From Alphaproteobacteria bacterium (GTDB taxonomy: Bacteria; Pseudomonadota; Alphaproteobacteria; SP197): 64,000 bases of DNA. The translations under genes were made by a program, and so were the position numbers. The notes beneath the pieces were generated by a model that was not told the origin of the DNA, did not search any database, and saw only the letters and a program-made list of their open reading frames with translations. Position 1 is the first letter of the stretch. Every line of letters starts with the position of its first letter. The stretch spans positions 1 to 64,000 of the forward strand of contig VGDP01000009.1 of NCBI GenBank assembly GCA_016869675.1, written 5' to 3'. Positions 50,395-58,220 of this stretch are shown one piece after another.

Positions 50395-50423
50395 AAGGTA
50401 GCAACGCCCGCGCAGGGAATCAA
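50395..50423 (-). promoter_or_regulatory. Sigma-70-like promoter of the Glx operon
   Basis: Read on the minus strand: TTGATT (50423-50418), 17-bp spacer, TACCTT (50400-50395). The expected start is about 30 bases before the glxB ATG. It matches the consensus partly (four of six at -35, three to four at -10). Confidence 0.4.
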
Positions 50424-50511
50424 CCCCATGCAACGGAGTTTAATGTGGGGAAACTCAGCCAGCAGACCCGCGGTGCCCGCTCGCCTCGGCGCCGGCATCG
50501 CGCGCCAGACG

Positions 50512-51864
50512 TTAGAAATAGTGGGGAGATTTAAAGGAAAGCGCGCCGATTCCGATGTAGGCCGGGTCGAAATCGTCGGCCGCGAGCACGGAACGGTCGC
50601 CCTGGGCCAGGGTCAGGTGCAGCGCGATCGCGGCCAGCCCGACGCCCAGGCTCTGGGTCACCTGCTGGGCGACACCGACCAGGCCGGTCGCCCGGCTCAT
50701 CTGTTCGGGCGGCGTGTCGGCTTTGCAGAGCGTGTTCAGCGCGGTGAACTGCAGCGAGCGGAAGAAGCCGCCGATCAGCAGCACCACGATGATCAGCCCA
50801 TGGGCCGTCGTCGGCTCGAACAGGGTGTAACCCATCAGCAGGGCGCCGCTGACCACGGTGTTGACCAGCGGCACCCGGCGGAAGCCGAAGCGGCGCAGGA
50901 TGGGCGCGGCCAGCATCTTCATGGTCAGCGCGCCGGCCGCGCCGGCGAAGGTGATCAGGCCCGAGGCGAACGGCGTCAGGACGAGGCCGAGCTGCAGCAT
51001 CATGGGCAACAGGAACGGGATTGCGCCGATACTGACGCGGAAACACAGGCCGCCCAGCATGGCGGCGCGGAACGTCGGGATGCGCATGAGCGTCAGGTCG
51101 ATCACCGGGTGCGCGTGGCGCTGCGCGTGGGCCACGTAGAGGCCGAGCTCAATGATACCGCCGCCAAGCAGGGCCGCGGTCAGTGCGCCGGGCAGGATGC
51201 CGCGCCCCAGCGATTCGAGCCCCAGCATGGCGCCGGCCAGCCCGGTGCCGACCAGCGTGAACCCGGTCCAGTCCATGGGCCGCGCCTCGGCGCCGTAGCG
51301 TTCGCGGATCAGCCACGAGACCAGGACGAAGCCGATCACGCCGATCGGCACGTTGACGAAGAAGATCCAGCGCCATGAAGCGTAGGTCGCCATCATGCCG
51401 CCGAGCGGCGGACCGATCACCGGCCCAACCAGCGCCGGCAGGGTCATGAACGCCATGGCGCGCAGCAACCCGGCCTTGGGCACCGTGCATAGCAGAATCA
51501 GTCGGCCGACCGGTACCATCATGGCGCCGCCCATCCCTTGGACGATCCGCGCGGCTACGAGCGCTTCTAGGGAATCAGCCAATCCGCACGCTACCGAGCC
51601 GACCGTGAACACCAGGATCGCGGCGCGGAACACCGCGCGGCCGCCGAACCGATCGGCCACCCAGCCGGAGACAGGGATGAACAATGCCAGGCTCAGCAGG
51701 TAGGAGGTGACGGCCAGGCTGAGCGCCAGCGGGTCCTCGCCAAGCGAGGCGGTGATCGCCGGCAGCGCCGTGGTGATGATCGAGGCGTCCAGCGTCTCCA
51801 TGAACAGCGCGCAGGTCACCAGGAGGGAGACCGCGCGGGCGCCGGGGGTCCGTTCAGGCGCCAC
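50512..51864 (-). CDS. DHA2-type MFS drug/metabolite exporter, C-terminus shortened
   Basis: 450 residues of the 14-helix EmrB/QacA group. Motifs: LFMETLDASIITTALPAI (the DHA2 opener), LSLALFIPVSGWVADRFGGR (motif A), ARIVQGMGGAMMVPVGRLIL, and VGPVIGPPLGGMMATYASWRWIFFV split over helices 5-6 (motif C). It ends abruptly after IGIGALSFKSPHYF with TAA, about 20 residues short of the usual last helix. A frameshift or small deletion near 50530 is likely; function may survive. The GTG start at 51864 overlaps the original end of the metallo-beta-lactamase gene by 11 bp, so it closes that operon. No emrA is adjacent. Confidence 0.85.
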   Translation of the reverse strand: MAPERTPGARAVSLLVTCALFMETLDASIITTALPAITASLGEDPLALSLAVTSYLLSLALFIPVSGWVADRFGGRAVFRAAILVFTVGSVACGLADSLEALVAARIVQGMGGAMMVPVGRLILLCTVPKAGLLRAMAFMTLPALVGPVIGPPLGGMMATYASWRWIFFVNVPIGVIGFVLVSWLIRERYGAEARPMDWTGFTLVGTGLAGAMLGLESLGRGILPGALTAALLGGGIIELGLYVAHAQRHAHPVIDLTLMRIPTFRAAMLGGLCFRVSIGAIPFLLPMMLQLGLVLTPFASGLITFAGAAGALTMKMLAAPILRRFGFRRVPLVNTVVSGALLMGYTLFEPTTAHGLIIVVLLIGGFFRSLQFTALNTLCKADTPPEQMSRATGLVGVAQQVTQSLGVGLAAIALHLTLAQGDRSVLAADDFDPAYIGIGALSFKSPHYF

Positions 51865-51900
51865 GAGGCCGCCGTCGGTCGAGATAGCCGTCGATCAGGT

Positions 51901-51988
51901 CGATGAACCGCGCGCGCCCGAAGCTGGGCCGTCAATCGGGATGCGCTTCGTTCCAATAGCCGATGAACCGCGCGCGCCCGAAGCTGGG
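51901..51988 (-). repeat. 28-bp direct repeat, 60 bp apart, in the MBL gene end
   Basis: CGATGAACCGCGCGCGCCCG followed by AAGCTGGG occurs at 51901-51928 and exactly again at 51961-51988, period 60 bp. Each copy codes for PSFGRARFI on the minus strand. The first copy in the gene direction is followed by GYWNEAHPD and a TGA, the second by a normal-looking tail. Confidence 0.9.
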
Positions 51989-52629
51989 GTCGTGACCGGC
52001 GTGCACGACGCGCCCCGGCAGGTCGCGCTGGCGCTCCATGGTGCGCACGTAGGCGGCGATGTCGCAGCCCTCCACGGTGTCGATCAGCGGCCCGTCGTAG
52101 AGCGCGTCGCCCGAGAAGAGCGTGCTGGTGGCCGCCTCCCACAGGCCGATCGAGCCGGGCGAGTGGCCGGGCAGGTGCAGCACTTGGAACCGGCGGTCGC
52201 CGGTCTCGACAACGTCGCCGTCTTCGACGACACGGGTCGGCGCGGCGCCCGGCACGCCGCAGCCGGCCGGGTCGTAGCCGGCGTGCGGCAGCGCGGTGAC
52301 GAACAGCGCCGGGATCCGGTAGCCGTCGGTCTCGATCGGCTTGAGCCAGCGGTGATCGGCTCGTCGAACTCGTGCAGCGAACCGATGTGATCTAGGTGGG
52401 TGTGGGTGGCGACGGCCGTCACCGGCTTCTCCAGCAGGTGCGCAGCGGCCTGGCGCAGGCCGGCGATGCCCATGCCGGTGTCGATCATCAGATCGCGGTC
52501 GCGTCCGCGCACGTGCCAGATGTTGCAGCGCACGAGCGAGACGGTGTGGGGTTCCCAGATCAGCGTGATCGCGTCGTCGACGCGGCGGAACGAGAACCAG
52601 CGTTCGGCAACGGGCAGGTCGGGCGTCAT
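51932..52629 (-). pseudogene. MBL-fold metallo-hydrolase, frameshifted and tail-duplicated
   Basis: A metallo-beta-lactamase-fold hydrolase. From ATG 52629: WEPHTVSLVRCNIWHVRGRD, DLMIDTGMGIAGLRQAA and the metal motif VATHTHLDHIGSLHEFDE (HxHxDH). Near 52355-52362 the frame shifts by one; the rest reads in another frame: WLKPIETDGYRIPALFV, VLHLPGHSPGSIGLWE, LFSGDALYDGPLIDT (metal Asp) and VHAGHDPSFGRARFI. It then meets TGA at 51932 inside a 60-bp duplicated segment. Past that TGA the same frame gives PSFGRARFIDLIDGYLDRR and a stop at 51854, the likely ancestral end. So it bears two lesions. It starts inside the rsmD stop (4-bp overlap). Confidence 0.8.
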
Positions 52630-53219
52630 GACGGATCCTCGCTGGCGGACTGGGGCGCGTCGGCGTCACGACGCAGGAAGACGAGCGCCGTGGCGCCGTA
52701 ACGCCGCCGATCGAGCACGGTGTAGCCGGCGGGCGGCGCCACGTCCTCGCGCGCGCCGACCTCAACCACGGCGAGCGCGCCCGGCGCCAGCCAAGCGCCG
52801 GCGGCCAGCGCCGCGAGGGCGGGCGCGACGAGGCCCTGGCGGTAGGGTGGGTCGAGGAAGGCCAGCGCCGCCGGCGGGCCGACGCGCCCCCCCGGTAGCG
52901 TCGCGTCGCGCGCCAGCACCGTAACCTCGGTTCCGGCGCGCAGCGTCTGGATGTTGCGTTCGAGCGCGCGCAGCGCGGCGCGGTCGTGCTCGATGAACAC
53001 CACGTGGCCGGCGCGCCGGCTCAGCGCCTCGAGCCCGAGCGCGCCGGTGCCGGCGAACAAGTCGAGCACCCGCGCGCCCACGAGCCCGCCGGGCACGTGA
53101 CCGCCGTGCGCCAGGATGTTGAACAGCGCCTCGCGCACGCGGTCCGCGGTCGGGCGCACCGCGAGGCCGGGCGGCGTCACCAGCCGCCGCCCCCTATGCC
53201 GGCCGCCGACGACGCGCAC
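52626..53219 (-). CDS. rsmD: 16S rRNA (guanine966-N2)-methyltransferase
   Basis: Methylates G966 of 16S rRNA. 197 residues from GTG 53219, chosen because relatives begin at RVVGGRHRGRRL; an ATG 10 codons upstream is also open. SAM fold: VRPTADRVREALFNILA, VLDLFAGTGALGLEALSRRA (motif I), and the catalytic motif LAFLDPPYRQG ((D/N)PPY). The start overlaps rluB by 26 bp and the end overlaps the MBL gene, inside a five- or six-gene leftward operon. Confidence 0.95.
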   Translation of the reverse strand: MRVVGGRHRGRRLVTPPGLAVRPTADRVREALFNILAHGGHVPGGLVGARVLDLFAGTGALGLEALSRRAGHVVFIEHDRAALRALERNIQTLRAGTEVTVLARDATLPGGRVGPPAALAFLDPPYRQGLVAPALAALAAGAWLAPGALAVVEVGAREDVAPPAGYTVLDRRRYGATALVFLRRDADAPQSASEDPS

Positions 53220-53967
53220 CCGCGGCCTCCGCGCCAGCGCTCGTCCCAAGCTGGTCGCGCAGCACGCGGGGCGGCACGGCGCGCGCCGAGCCGGGCGCCA
53301 GCTCGCCTAGCTGGAACGGACCGTAGGACACGCGGATCAGCCGGCTGACCCGGTGCCCCAGATGCTCGAGCACGCGGCGCACCTCGCGGTTCTTGCCCTC
53401 GCGTAAGGACACGGTCAGCCAGGCGTTGTCGCCCTGCCGCCGGTCGACCTTGGCCTCGATTCCACCGTAGGCGATGCCGGCGATGGTGATGCCCTGGGCC
53501 AGCGCCGCCAGCCGCGCCGGATCGGGCGCGCCGAAGACGCGCACGCGGTAGCGCCGCACCCAGCCGGTCGAGGGCAGTTCGAGCCAGCGCGCCAGCGCGC
53601 CGTCGTTGGTCAGCAGCAGCAGGCCCTCGGAGTTGAGATCGAGGCGGCCGACCGAGACGACGCGCGGCAGATCCTCGGGCAGGGCGTCGAACACGGTGGG
53701 CCGGCCGCGGTCGTCGCGGTGCGAGACCAGGAGCCCGCGCGGCTTGTGATAGCGCCAGAGCCGGGTCGGCGCGGCGCCCTCCACCGGCCGGCCGTCGACC
53801 GTGACGCCGTCCAGGTCGTCGAGCAACACGGCGGGAGTATCCAGCACGCGCCCCTTCACCGCGACGCGGCCCTCGGCGATCCAGCGTTCTACAGCGCGCC
53901 GCGAGCCCAGCCCAGCGCGCGCCAGCAGCTTGGCGATGCGCTGGCCGCACGGCGCTTCAGCCGCCAC
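53194..53967 (-). CDS. rluB: 23S rRNA pseudouridine synthase of the RluB/RsuA family
   Basis: Converts uridine to pseudouridine in rRNA (RluB acts at position 2605). 257 residues from GTG 53967: an S4 domain (QRIAKLLARAGLGSRRAVER), then the RsuA catalytic motif VVSVGRLDLNSEGLLLLTND with the catalytic Asp, GKNREVRRVLEHLGHRVSRL and RVSYGPFQLGEL. The C-terminus is a short basic tail. GTG was chosen because it follows the puuD stop closely; the open frame upstream lies inside puuD. RluB versus RluE/RluF cannot be fully settled from sequence alone. Confidence 0.88.
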   Translation of the reverse strand: MAAEAPCGQRIAKLLARAGLGSRRAVERWIAEGRVAVKGRVLDTPAVLLDDLDGVTVDGRPVEGAAPTRLWRYHKPRGLLVSHRDDRGRPTVFDALPEDLPRVVSVGRLDLNSEGLLLLTNDGALARWLELPSTGWVRRYRVRVFGAPDPARLAALAQGITIAGIAYGGIEAKVDRRQGDNAWLTVSLREGKNREVRRVLEHLGHRVSRLIRVSYGPFQLGELAPGSARAVPPRVLRDQLGTSAGAEAAGARRRRPA

Positions 53968-54673
53968 CGGCGGCCCTGACGAACGCCGTGAACAGGGCGC
54001 GATCCCCGGCGCTGAGTTCGAACTCCGGGTGCCATTGCACGCCGATGCACCAGGTCGCGGACGGCGTCTCAATCCCTTCGATCACGCCGTCGGGTGCCGT
54101 GGCGTTGACCAGGACGCCGGCCGGCACGGTGGCCACCGCCTGATGGTGCGCCGAGTTGACCGCCAGTTCGCCCACGCCGACCACGCGGCGCAACAGCGTG
54201 CCCGGCGCGATGGCGACCGAGTGGCCGGGCTGGTCGCGCGGGTTGGGTTGTTCGTGGGCGAGCGCGTCCGGCACCGCGTCGGGGATGTTCTGGATCAGCG
54301 TGCCGCCCAGCGCCACCGCCAGCAGTTGCTGGCCGCCGCAGATGCCGAGCAACGGCAGGTCGAGCGACAGCGCGCCCTTCGTCGCGGCCAGCTCGAACGC
54401 CGTGCGCCCGTCCTTGGTGGTGACCGTGGTGTGGCGCTCGCCTGCGCCGAACAGGGCCGGGTCCACGTCGAAGGCGCCGCCGGTGACGACAAGGCCGTCG
54501 AGGCGCGCCAGGTACGCCTCGGCCAAGTCGGGGTCGTGGGGCAGCGCCACCGGCAGGCCGCCGGCCGCCGCCACCGCGGCGAAGTAGTTGCGGCGCAGCG
54601 CGTACCACGGGAATCTGGAATAGCCGCCCGGTTCCTCGGAATCGAGGGTCAGGCCGATCAGCGGGCGCGGCAT
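53957..54673 (-). CDS. Class I glutamine amidotransferase-like hydrolase (PuuD/peptidase C26 type)
   Basis: A 238-residue peptidase C26 protein, the group of gamma-glutamyl-GABA hydrolase PuuD. The start PRPLIGLTLDSEEPGGYSRF with YALRRNYFAAVAAAGGLPVA is typical. The nucleophile elbow is PLLGICGGQQLLAVALGGTL (catalytic Cys), and the His/Glu pair is in CIGVQWHPEFE. PuuD cleaves gamma-glutamyl-GABA in putrescine breakdown; with a polyamine-type binding protein 1.5 kb away that role is attractive but inferred. It begins one base after the BKACE stop and overlaps rluB by 11 bp. Confidence 0.88.
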   Translation of the reverse strand: MPRPLIGLTLDSEEPGGYSRFPWYALRRNYFAAVAAAGGLPVALPHDPDLAEAYLARLDGLVVTGGAFDVDPALFGAGERHTTVTTKDGRTAFELAATKGALSLDLPLLGICGGQQLLAVALGGTLIQNIPDAVPDALAHEQPNPRDQPGHSVAIAPGTLLRRVVGVGELAVNSAHHQAVATVPAGVLVNATAPDGVIEGIETPSATWCIGVQWHPEFELSAGDRALFTAFVRAAGGG

Positions 54674-54674
54674 G

Positions 54675-55505
54675 TCAGGCGGCCTTGAGCCCGAGGATGG
54701 CGCGCGCCTCGGCGCAGTTGGCGGGCCGCGCATCGTGGCGCGCGGCGAGTTCGGCCGCCAGCGAGACCAGCTCGGCGTTGCTGGCGGCCAAGCGCGTCGC
54801 GTCGAAGCGCACGTTATCCTCGAGCCCGGTGCGCACGTGGCCGCCGAGTTCGAGCGCCCAGCCGGCGACCTCGGCCTGGTGCCGGCCGATGCCGGCGGCG
54901 GTCCAGGTGGCGCCGGGCAGCACGTCGCGCAGCTCGGCCACCAGGAACTCGAGCACCCGGCGCCGCGCCGGCAGCGCGCCACAGATGCCCATGACGAATT
55001 GCACGTGGGCCGGCGTCTGCAGGAGGCCGCGGTCGGCCAGGGCACGCGCGTTGTACAGCATGGCCAGGTCGAACACCTCAACCTCGGGCTTGATGCCGTT
55101 GGCGATCATCGTGCCGGCCAGCTCGTCGATCAGGGCCGGGTGGTTCTCGTAGATCATGGTCGGGAAGTTGACCGAGCCGGTGGCCAACGAGGCCATGTCG
55201 GGCTTGAGCGAGAGCGCGCTGCCGCGCGCCGCCGCGTCGCGCCCGCGCCCGCCGGTCGAGAACTGCACGATCATGCCTGGGCAGTGCTTGCGCACGCCGG
55301 CCTGCACCTCGGCGAACAGGACCGGGTCGGACGACGGCTTCTGGTCCTTGTCGCGCACGTGGATGTGCACCAGCGCGGCACCGGCCTCGTAAGCGGCGTG
55401 GGTCGATTCGATCTGCTCGGCGGGGACCACCGGCACCGCCGGGTTCTGCGCCTTGGTGGGCACCGAGCCGGTGATGGCGACGGTGATGACGGCCGGGCGG
55501 GTCAT
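54675..55505 (-). CDS. BKACE family (DUF849) beta-keto acid cleavage enzyme
   Basis: A 276-residue TIM-barrel zinc enzyme of the BKACE family; the founding member Kce cleaves 3-keto-5-aminohexanoate with acetyl-CoA. Landmarks: VITVAITGSVPTKAQNP (the ITGA-like start), GAALVHIHVRDKDQKPSSDP with the metal His pair HIH, IVQFSTGGRGRD, KPDMASLATGSVNFP, EVEVFDLAML and FVMGICGALP. Several members degrade carnitine-derived or beta-keto amino acids, so the substrate is open. First gene of the leftward operon, 105 bp from divergent tadA. Confidence 0.93.
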   Translation of the reverse strand: MTRPAVITVAITGSVPTKAQNPAVPVVPAEQIESTHAAYEAGAALVHIHVRDKDQKPSSDPVLFAEVQAGVRKHCPGMIVQFSTGGRGRDAAARGSALSLKPDMASLATGSVNFPTMIYENHPALIDELAGTMIANGIKPEVEVFDLAMLYNARALADRGLLQTPAHVQFVMGICGALPARRRVLEFLVAELRDVLPGATWTAAGIGRHQAEVAGWALELGGHVRTGLEDNVRFDATRLAASNAELVSLAAELAARHDARPANCAEARAILGLKAA

Positions 55506-55609
55506 GGGTTGCTGTCCTGGGTTGGCGCGGCGATCTTTGGCGCAAGGCCGGGCGGCGCGCAACCCTTCGCCGCTTGACCGGCGCCGTCGCGCCGCCGCAC
55601 GGTCGCGCC

Positions 55610-56056
55610 ATGGTGGGTCCCATGGCGGCGGCGTTTGAGGAGGCCGAGGCGGCGTTCGCGCGCGGCGAGGTGCCGGTGGGCTGCGTCGTGGTCGATGGCG
55701 CCAGCGGCGCGATCCTGGCGCGCGCCGGCAACCGCACGGTCGAACTGGCCGATCCCACGGCTCACGCCGAGATGCTGGCGCTGCGCGCGGCGTGCGCGGT
55801 GTGTGGGCAACCGCGCCTGCCCGATTGCGATCTCTACGTGACGCTGGAACCTTGCGCCATGTGCGCGGCTGCCATCGGTTTTGCCCGCGTGCGGCGCCTG
55901 GTCTACGGCGCCGACGACCCCAAGATGGGCGGCGTGCGCCACGGCGCGCGCGTCTTCGCCCAGCCCACGTGCCACCATCGCCCCGAGATCCTGGACGGCA
56001 TCGACGCCACCCGGGCGCGCGACCTGCTGCGCCGCTTCTTCCTCGAACGGCGTTGA
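55610..56056 (+). CDS. tadA: tRNA-specific adenosine deaminase
   Basis: Deaminates A34 of tRNA-Arg(ACG) to inosine. 148 residues from ATG 55610 (a second ATG at 55622 is equally possible). Zinc and catalysis: PTAHAEMLALRAA (His 52, Glu 54) and TLEPCAMCAAAIGFARV (Cys 82, Cys 85). DPKMGGVRHGARVFAQPTCH and the C-terminal RARDLLRRFFLERR fit TadA. It stands alone on the plus strand between two leftward genes. Confidence 0.94.
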   Translation: MVGPMAAAFEEAEAAFARGEVPVGCVVVDGASGAILARAGNRTVELADPTAHAEMLALRAACAVCGQPRLPDCDLYVTLEPCAMCAAAIGFARVRRLVYGADDPKMGGVRHGARVFAQPTCHHRPEILDGIDATRARDLLRRFFLERR

Positions 56057-56126
56057 ACCGGACGCTGGAAAAGGCAAGGGGCGGGTCGGCGACTCGCCCC
56101 TCACGATCGCAGTGCTCGTGGCCGTC

Positions 56127-57251
56127 CTAGTACCCGGCCTTCACTTCCTCGAACATGGCGATGTACTTCTCGCGCGTCTGCGGCTCCATCGCGGCGATGA
56201 ACACGCCCGACGAGAGGAACCCATCCACGTCGCGCGAGATGCCGACGCTTTCGTAGACCTCCGGCTCGACCATCTCGTAGGCCTTCAGGTTCGAGTGGCC
56301 GTAGCCCCAGTTCGTCATCTCGTAGGCGCCCGATTCCGGCGAGGCGAACGAATCGATGATGTCGTAAGCGGCGTCGCGGTCGCCCGCGCCGTTGGCGATC
56401 TTCACCATGCCGCACACCCAGGTCAGGATGCCTTCCTTGGGCGTCATCATGCGCACGTCGAGCCCTTGTTCGCGCATGCGCTTGAGCGAGGCGTTCCAGC
56501 CGTAGGTGGCGACCAGCTCGCCCGAGGCGAGGCCCTGGTCGACCAGCGAGACGTCGGTCCAGTAGAAGCGGAGCAATGGCCGCTGCTGGGCCAGCAGGTC
56601 GCGCGCGACCGCGAGCTGCTCGTCGTCCATGGCGTAGGCCGCGTCGCGGTAGCCGGCGACCAGGCCGGCCACAGGCACCGCGCCGTCGATCGAATCGAAC
56701 ATGCCGAGCCGGCCGGCGTAGCGTTCGTCCCACAGGATCTTCCACGTGTGGTCCGTCTGGTACGCCGGGTCGACCATGTCGGCGCGGTAGAGCACCGTCG
56801 AGTTGCCCCAGTCGATGGGCACGAACCACACGTCGTTCGCGGTGTTCATGCCGGGGATGTTCTTGAGCGTGGGCACCAAGTCCGGCCAGTTCTTCAGCCG
56901 GCCCGTGTCGATCGGCTCGAGCACGCCGGCGTCGCGCCAGCGCGGCACGCTGTAGGAGCACGGCGCGGCGGTGTCGGGGGTGAAGCCGGCGCGCAGCTTC
57001 TGTAGCGCCTCCTCCTCCTCGCCGAAGATCGCGTAATCGGGCACGCTGCCGTGCTTGGCCTGGTACGAGGCCATGAACGCCGGATCGTCGTAGCCGGCCC
57101 AGGTGAAGTGGGTGGCCAGCCCTTCGGCCGCCGCGGGGCGCGAGACCAGCGGCACGGTGACCATGGCGAGGCCGGCGGCGGCGAGCGCCCGGTTGAGTTC
57201 GCGCCGGCTGGCGCCGGCGCCTAGCAACGACGTGCGGGGTCGTGCGGACAT
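56127..57251 (-). CDS. Polyamine-type ABC substrate-binding protein with Tat-like leader
   Basis: A 374-residue periplasmic binding protein of the spermidine/putrescine class (PotD/PotF). The leader contains a twin-arginine element SRRELNRALAAAGLAMVTVP and ends VSRPAAA, suggesting Tat export. The mature protein has FTWAGYDDPAFMASYQAKHG, DVWFVPIDWGNSTVLYRAD, ILWDERYAGRLGMFDSIDG, LVDQGLASGELVATYGWNAS and FLSSGVFIAAMEPQTREKYI. I chose ATG 57251; an upstream one would overlap the palindrome at 57284. No permease or ATPase genes are adjacent. Compare the decayed homologue at 1584. Confidence 0.9.
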   Translation of the reverse strand: MSARPRTSLLGAGASRRELNRALAAAGLAMVTVPLVSRPAAAEGLATHFTWAGYDDPAFMASYQAKHGSVPDYAIFGEEEEALQKLRAGFTPDTAAPCSYSVPRWRDAGVLEPIDTGRLKNWPDLVPTLKNIPGMNTANDVWFVPIDWGNSTVLYRADMVDPAYQTDHTWKILWDERYAGRLGMFDSIDGAVPVAGLVAGYRDAAYAMDDEQLAVARDLLAQQRPLLRFYWTDVSLVDQGLASGELVATYGWNASLKRMREQGLDVRMMTPKEGILTWVCGMVKIANGAGDRDAAYDIIDSFASPESGAYEMTNWGYGHSNLKAYEMVEPEVYESVGISRDVDGFLSSGVFIAAMEPQTREKYIAMFEEVKAGY

Positions 57252-57283
57252 GAGCGATCCTCTCTCTGAGAGGTGGGACATAC

Positions 57284-57298
57284 TGTATACTATATACA
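57284..57298 (-). promoter_or_regulatory. TGTATA-CTA-TATACA palindrome, candidate GntR-type operator
   Basis: A perfect 6+3+6 inverted repeat, TGTATA (57284-57289) and TATACA (57293-57298), lies 33 bp upstream of the binding-protein ATG in an otherwise G/C-rich region. GntR/FadR-family regulators often bind such TGTATACA-like sites, and the AT-rich core could also contain the -10 region. No regulator gene is nearby. Confidence 0.5.
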
Positions 57299-57377
57299 TA
57301 CGAACCGGTCAAGCATGGCCACGGCCCGCACTCCGGGCCCGTCGGGGGGGGGCCGGTGCCCGCCCCCGGGGTTGGCG

Positions 57378-58166
57378 CTATTCGGCCGCCGCGACGTTGG
57401 CCGCCGCCGCGCGCGCCTTGAAGATCGTGTAGATCTTCTTGACCGGCACCTTGTTCGACCAGGCGCACGGCGCGCCCTCGGGCACCAGGAACGTGTCGCC
57501 TGCCTTGAACGTCTGATCGCCGCCCTTGCCGTCGCTGATTGTCACCTCGCCTTCCAGGATGTGCATCAGCTCGTAGCGTCCGAATGGCGCCACCTTGCGG
57601 GTGAACGGCGTGGTCGCCCACACGCCCACGGTCAGCTGTCCGCTGGCGTCCTCGAACCAGCTCTTGACCGTCTGGGTCGGCACGGGGCCGAAGAACATCG
57701 AGGTGTCGGCGATCTCCATGGGGCCGAGCGGCGCCTTGGTGTCGACCTTGATGACGTGCAGCGTCGACGGGTCCTTCGCCTTGGCGCCCGAGGCGTCGTC
57801 GAAAATGACGAAGAACTTGCGCACGTAGGTGGGCTGCTTCCACGCGCACACCAGCCCCTTGGGGATAATGAAGGTCTCGCCGGCCTTGATCGTGGTCTCG
57901 CGGCCGCCCTTCTCGACGATGGTGATTGTCCCCTCGAGCACGTGCATCAGCTCATTGACCGTGTAGGGCCCTTCCTTCGAGGTGAACGGCGTGCAATCCC
58001 ACACGCCGGCCGACAGGCCGAGTTCCTTGACCTCCAGGTAGGTGTGGCCGCGGTCCGCGGGCACCGGGCTCCCGGCGGCCAGGCTTTCCTTCTTGATCGA
58101 GTTCCAGGCATCCATCGTGCCCTGGGGGCCGAAGCCCTCGAACTTGACCGTGCATGCGTCCGTCAT
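57378..58166 (-). CDS. Double-cupin (cupin_3-like) protein
   Basis: 262 residues with two related cupin domains. The first (about 55-125) has LSAGVWDCTPFTSKEGPYTV, NELMHVLEGTITIVEKGG and AGETFIIPKGLVCAWKQP; the second (about 175-250) has LTVGVWATTPFTRKVAPFGR, YELMHILEGEVTISDGKGG and AGDTFLVPEGAPCAWSNK. The internal similarity points to duplication. Such E-x-x-H-x-L-E-G cupins resemble the EutQ/ureidoglycine class; no substrate can be named. It is on the same strand 126 bp upstream of the polyamine-type binding protein and 54 bp downstream of purD. Confidence 0.85.
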   Translation of the reverse strand: MTDACTVKFEGFGPQGTMDAWNSIKKESLAAGSPVPADRGHTYLEVKELGLSAGVWDCTPFTSKEGPYTVNELMHVLEGTITIVEKGGRETTIKAGETFIIPKGLVCAWKQPTYVRKFFVIFDDASGAKAKDPSTLHVIKVDTKAPLGPMEIADTSMFFGPVPTQTVKSWFEDASGQLTVGVWATTPFTRKVAPFGRYELMHILEGEVTISDGKGGDQTFKAGDTFLVPEGAPCAWSNKVPVKKIYTIFKARAAAANVAAAE

Positions 58167-58220
58167 GGCGATCTCCTGTCGCTGGGGGTTGGCCGAGCCT
58201 AGCCGGTCGGGGCCGCTCTG

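Noticed and set aside
50395-50423. A possible sigma-54 (-24/-12) promoter before the Glx operon
   Set aside because: The TTGCT half is present, but the GG needed 10 bp upstream is TG; a sigma-70-like reading fits better.
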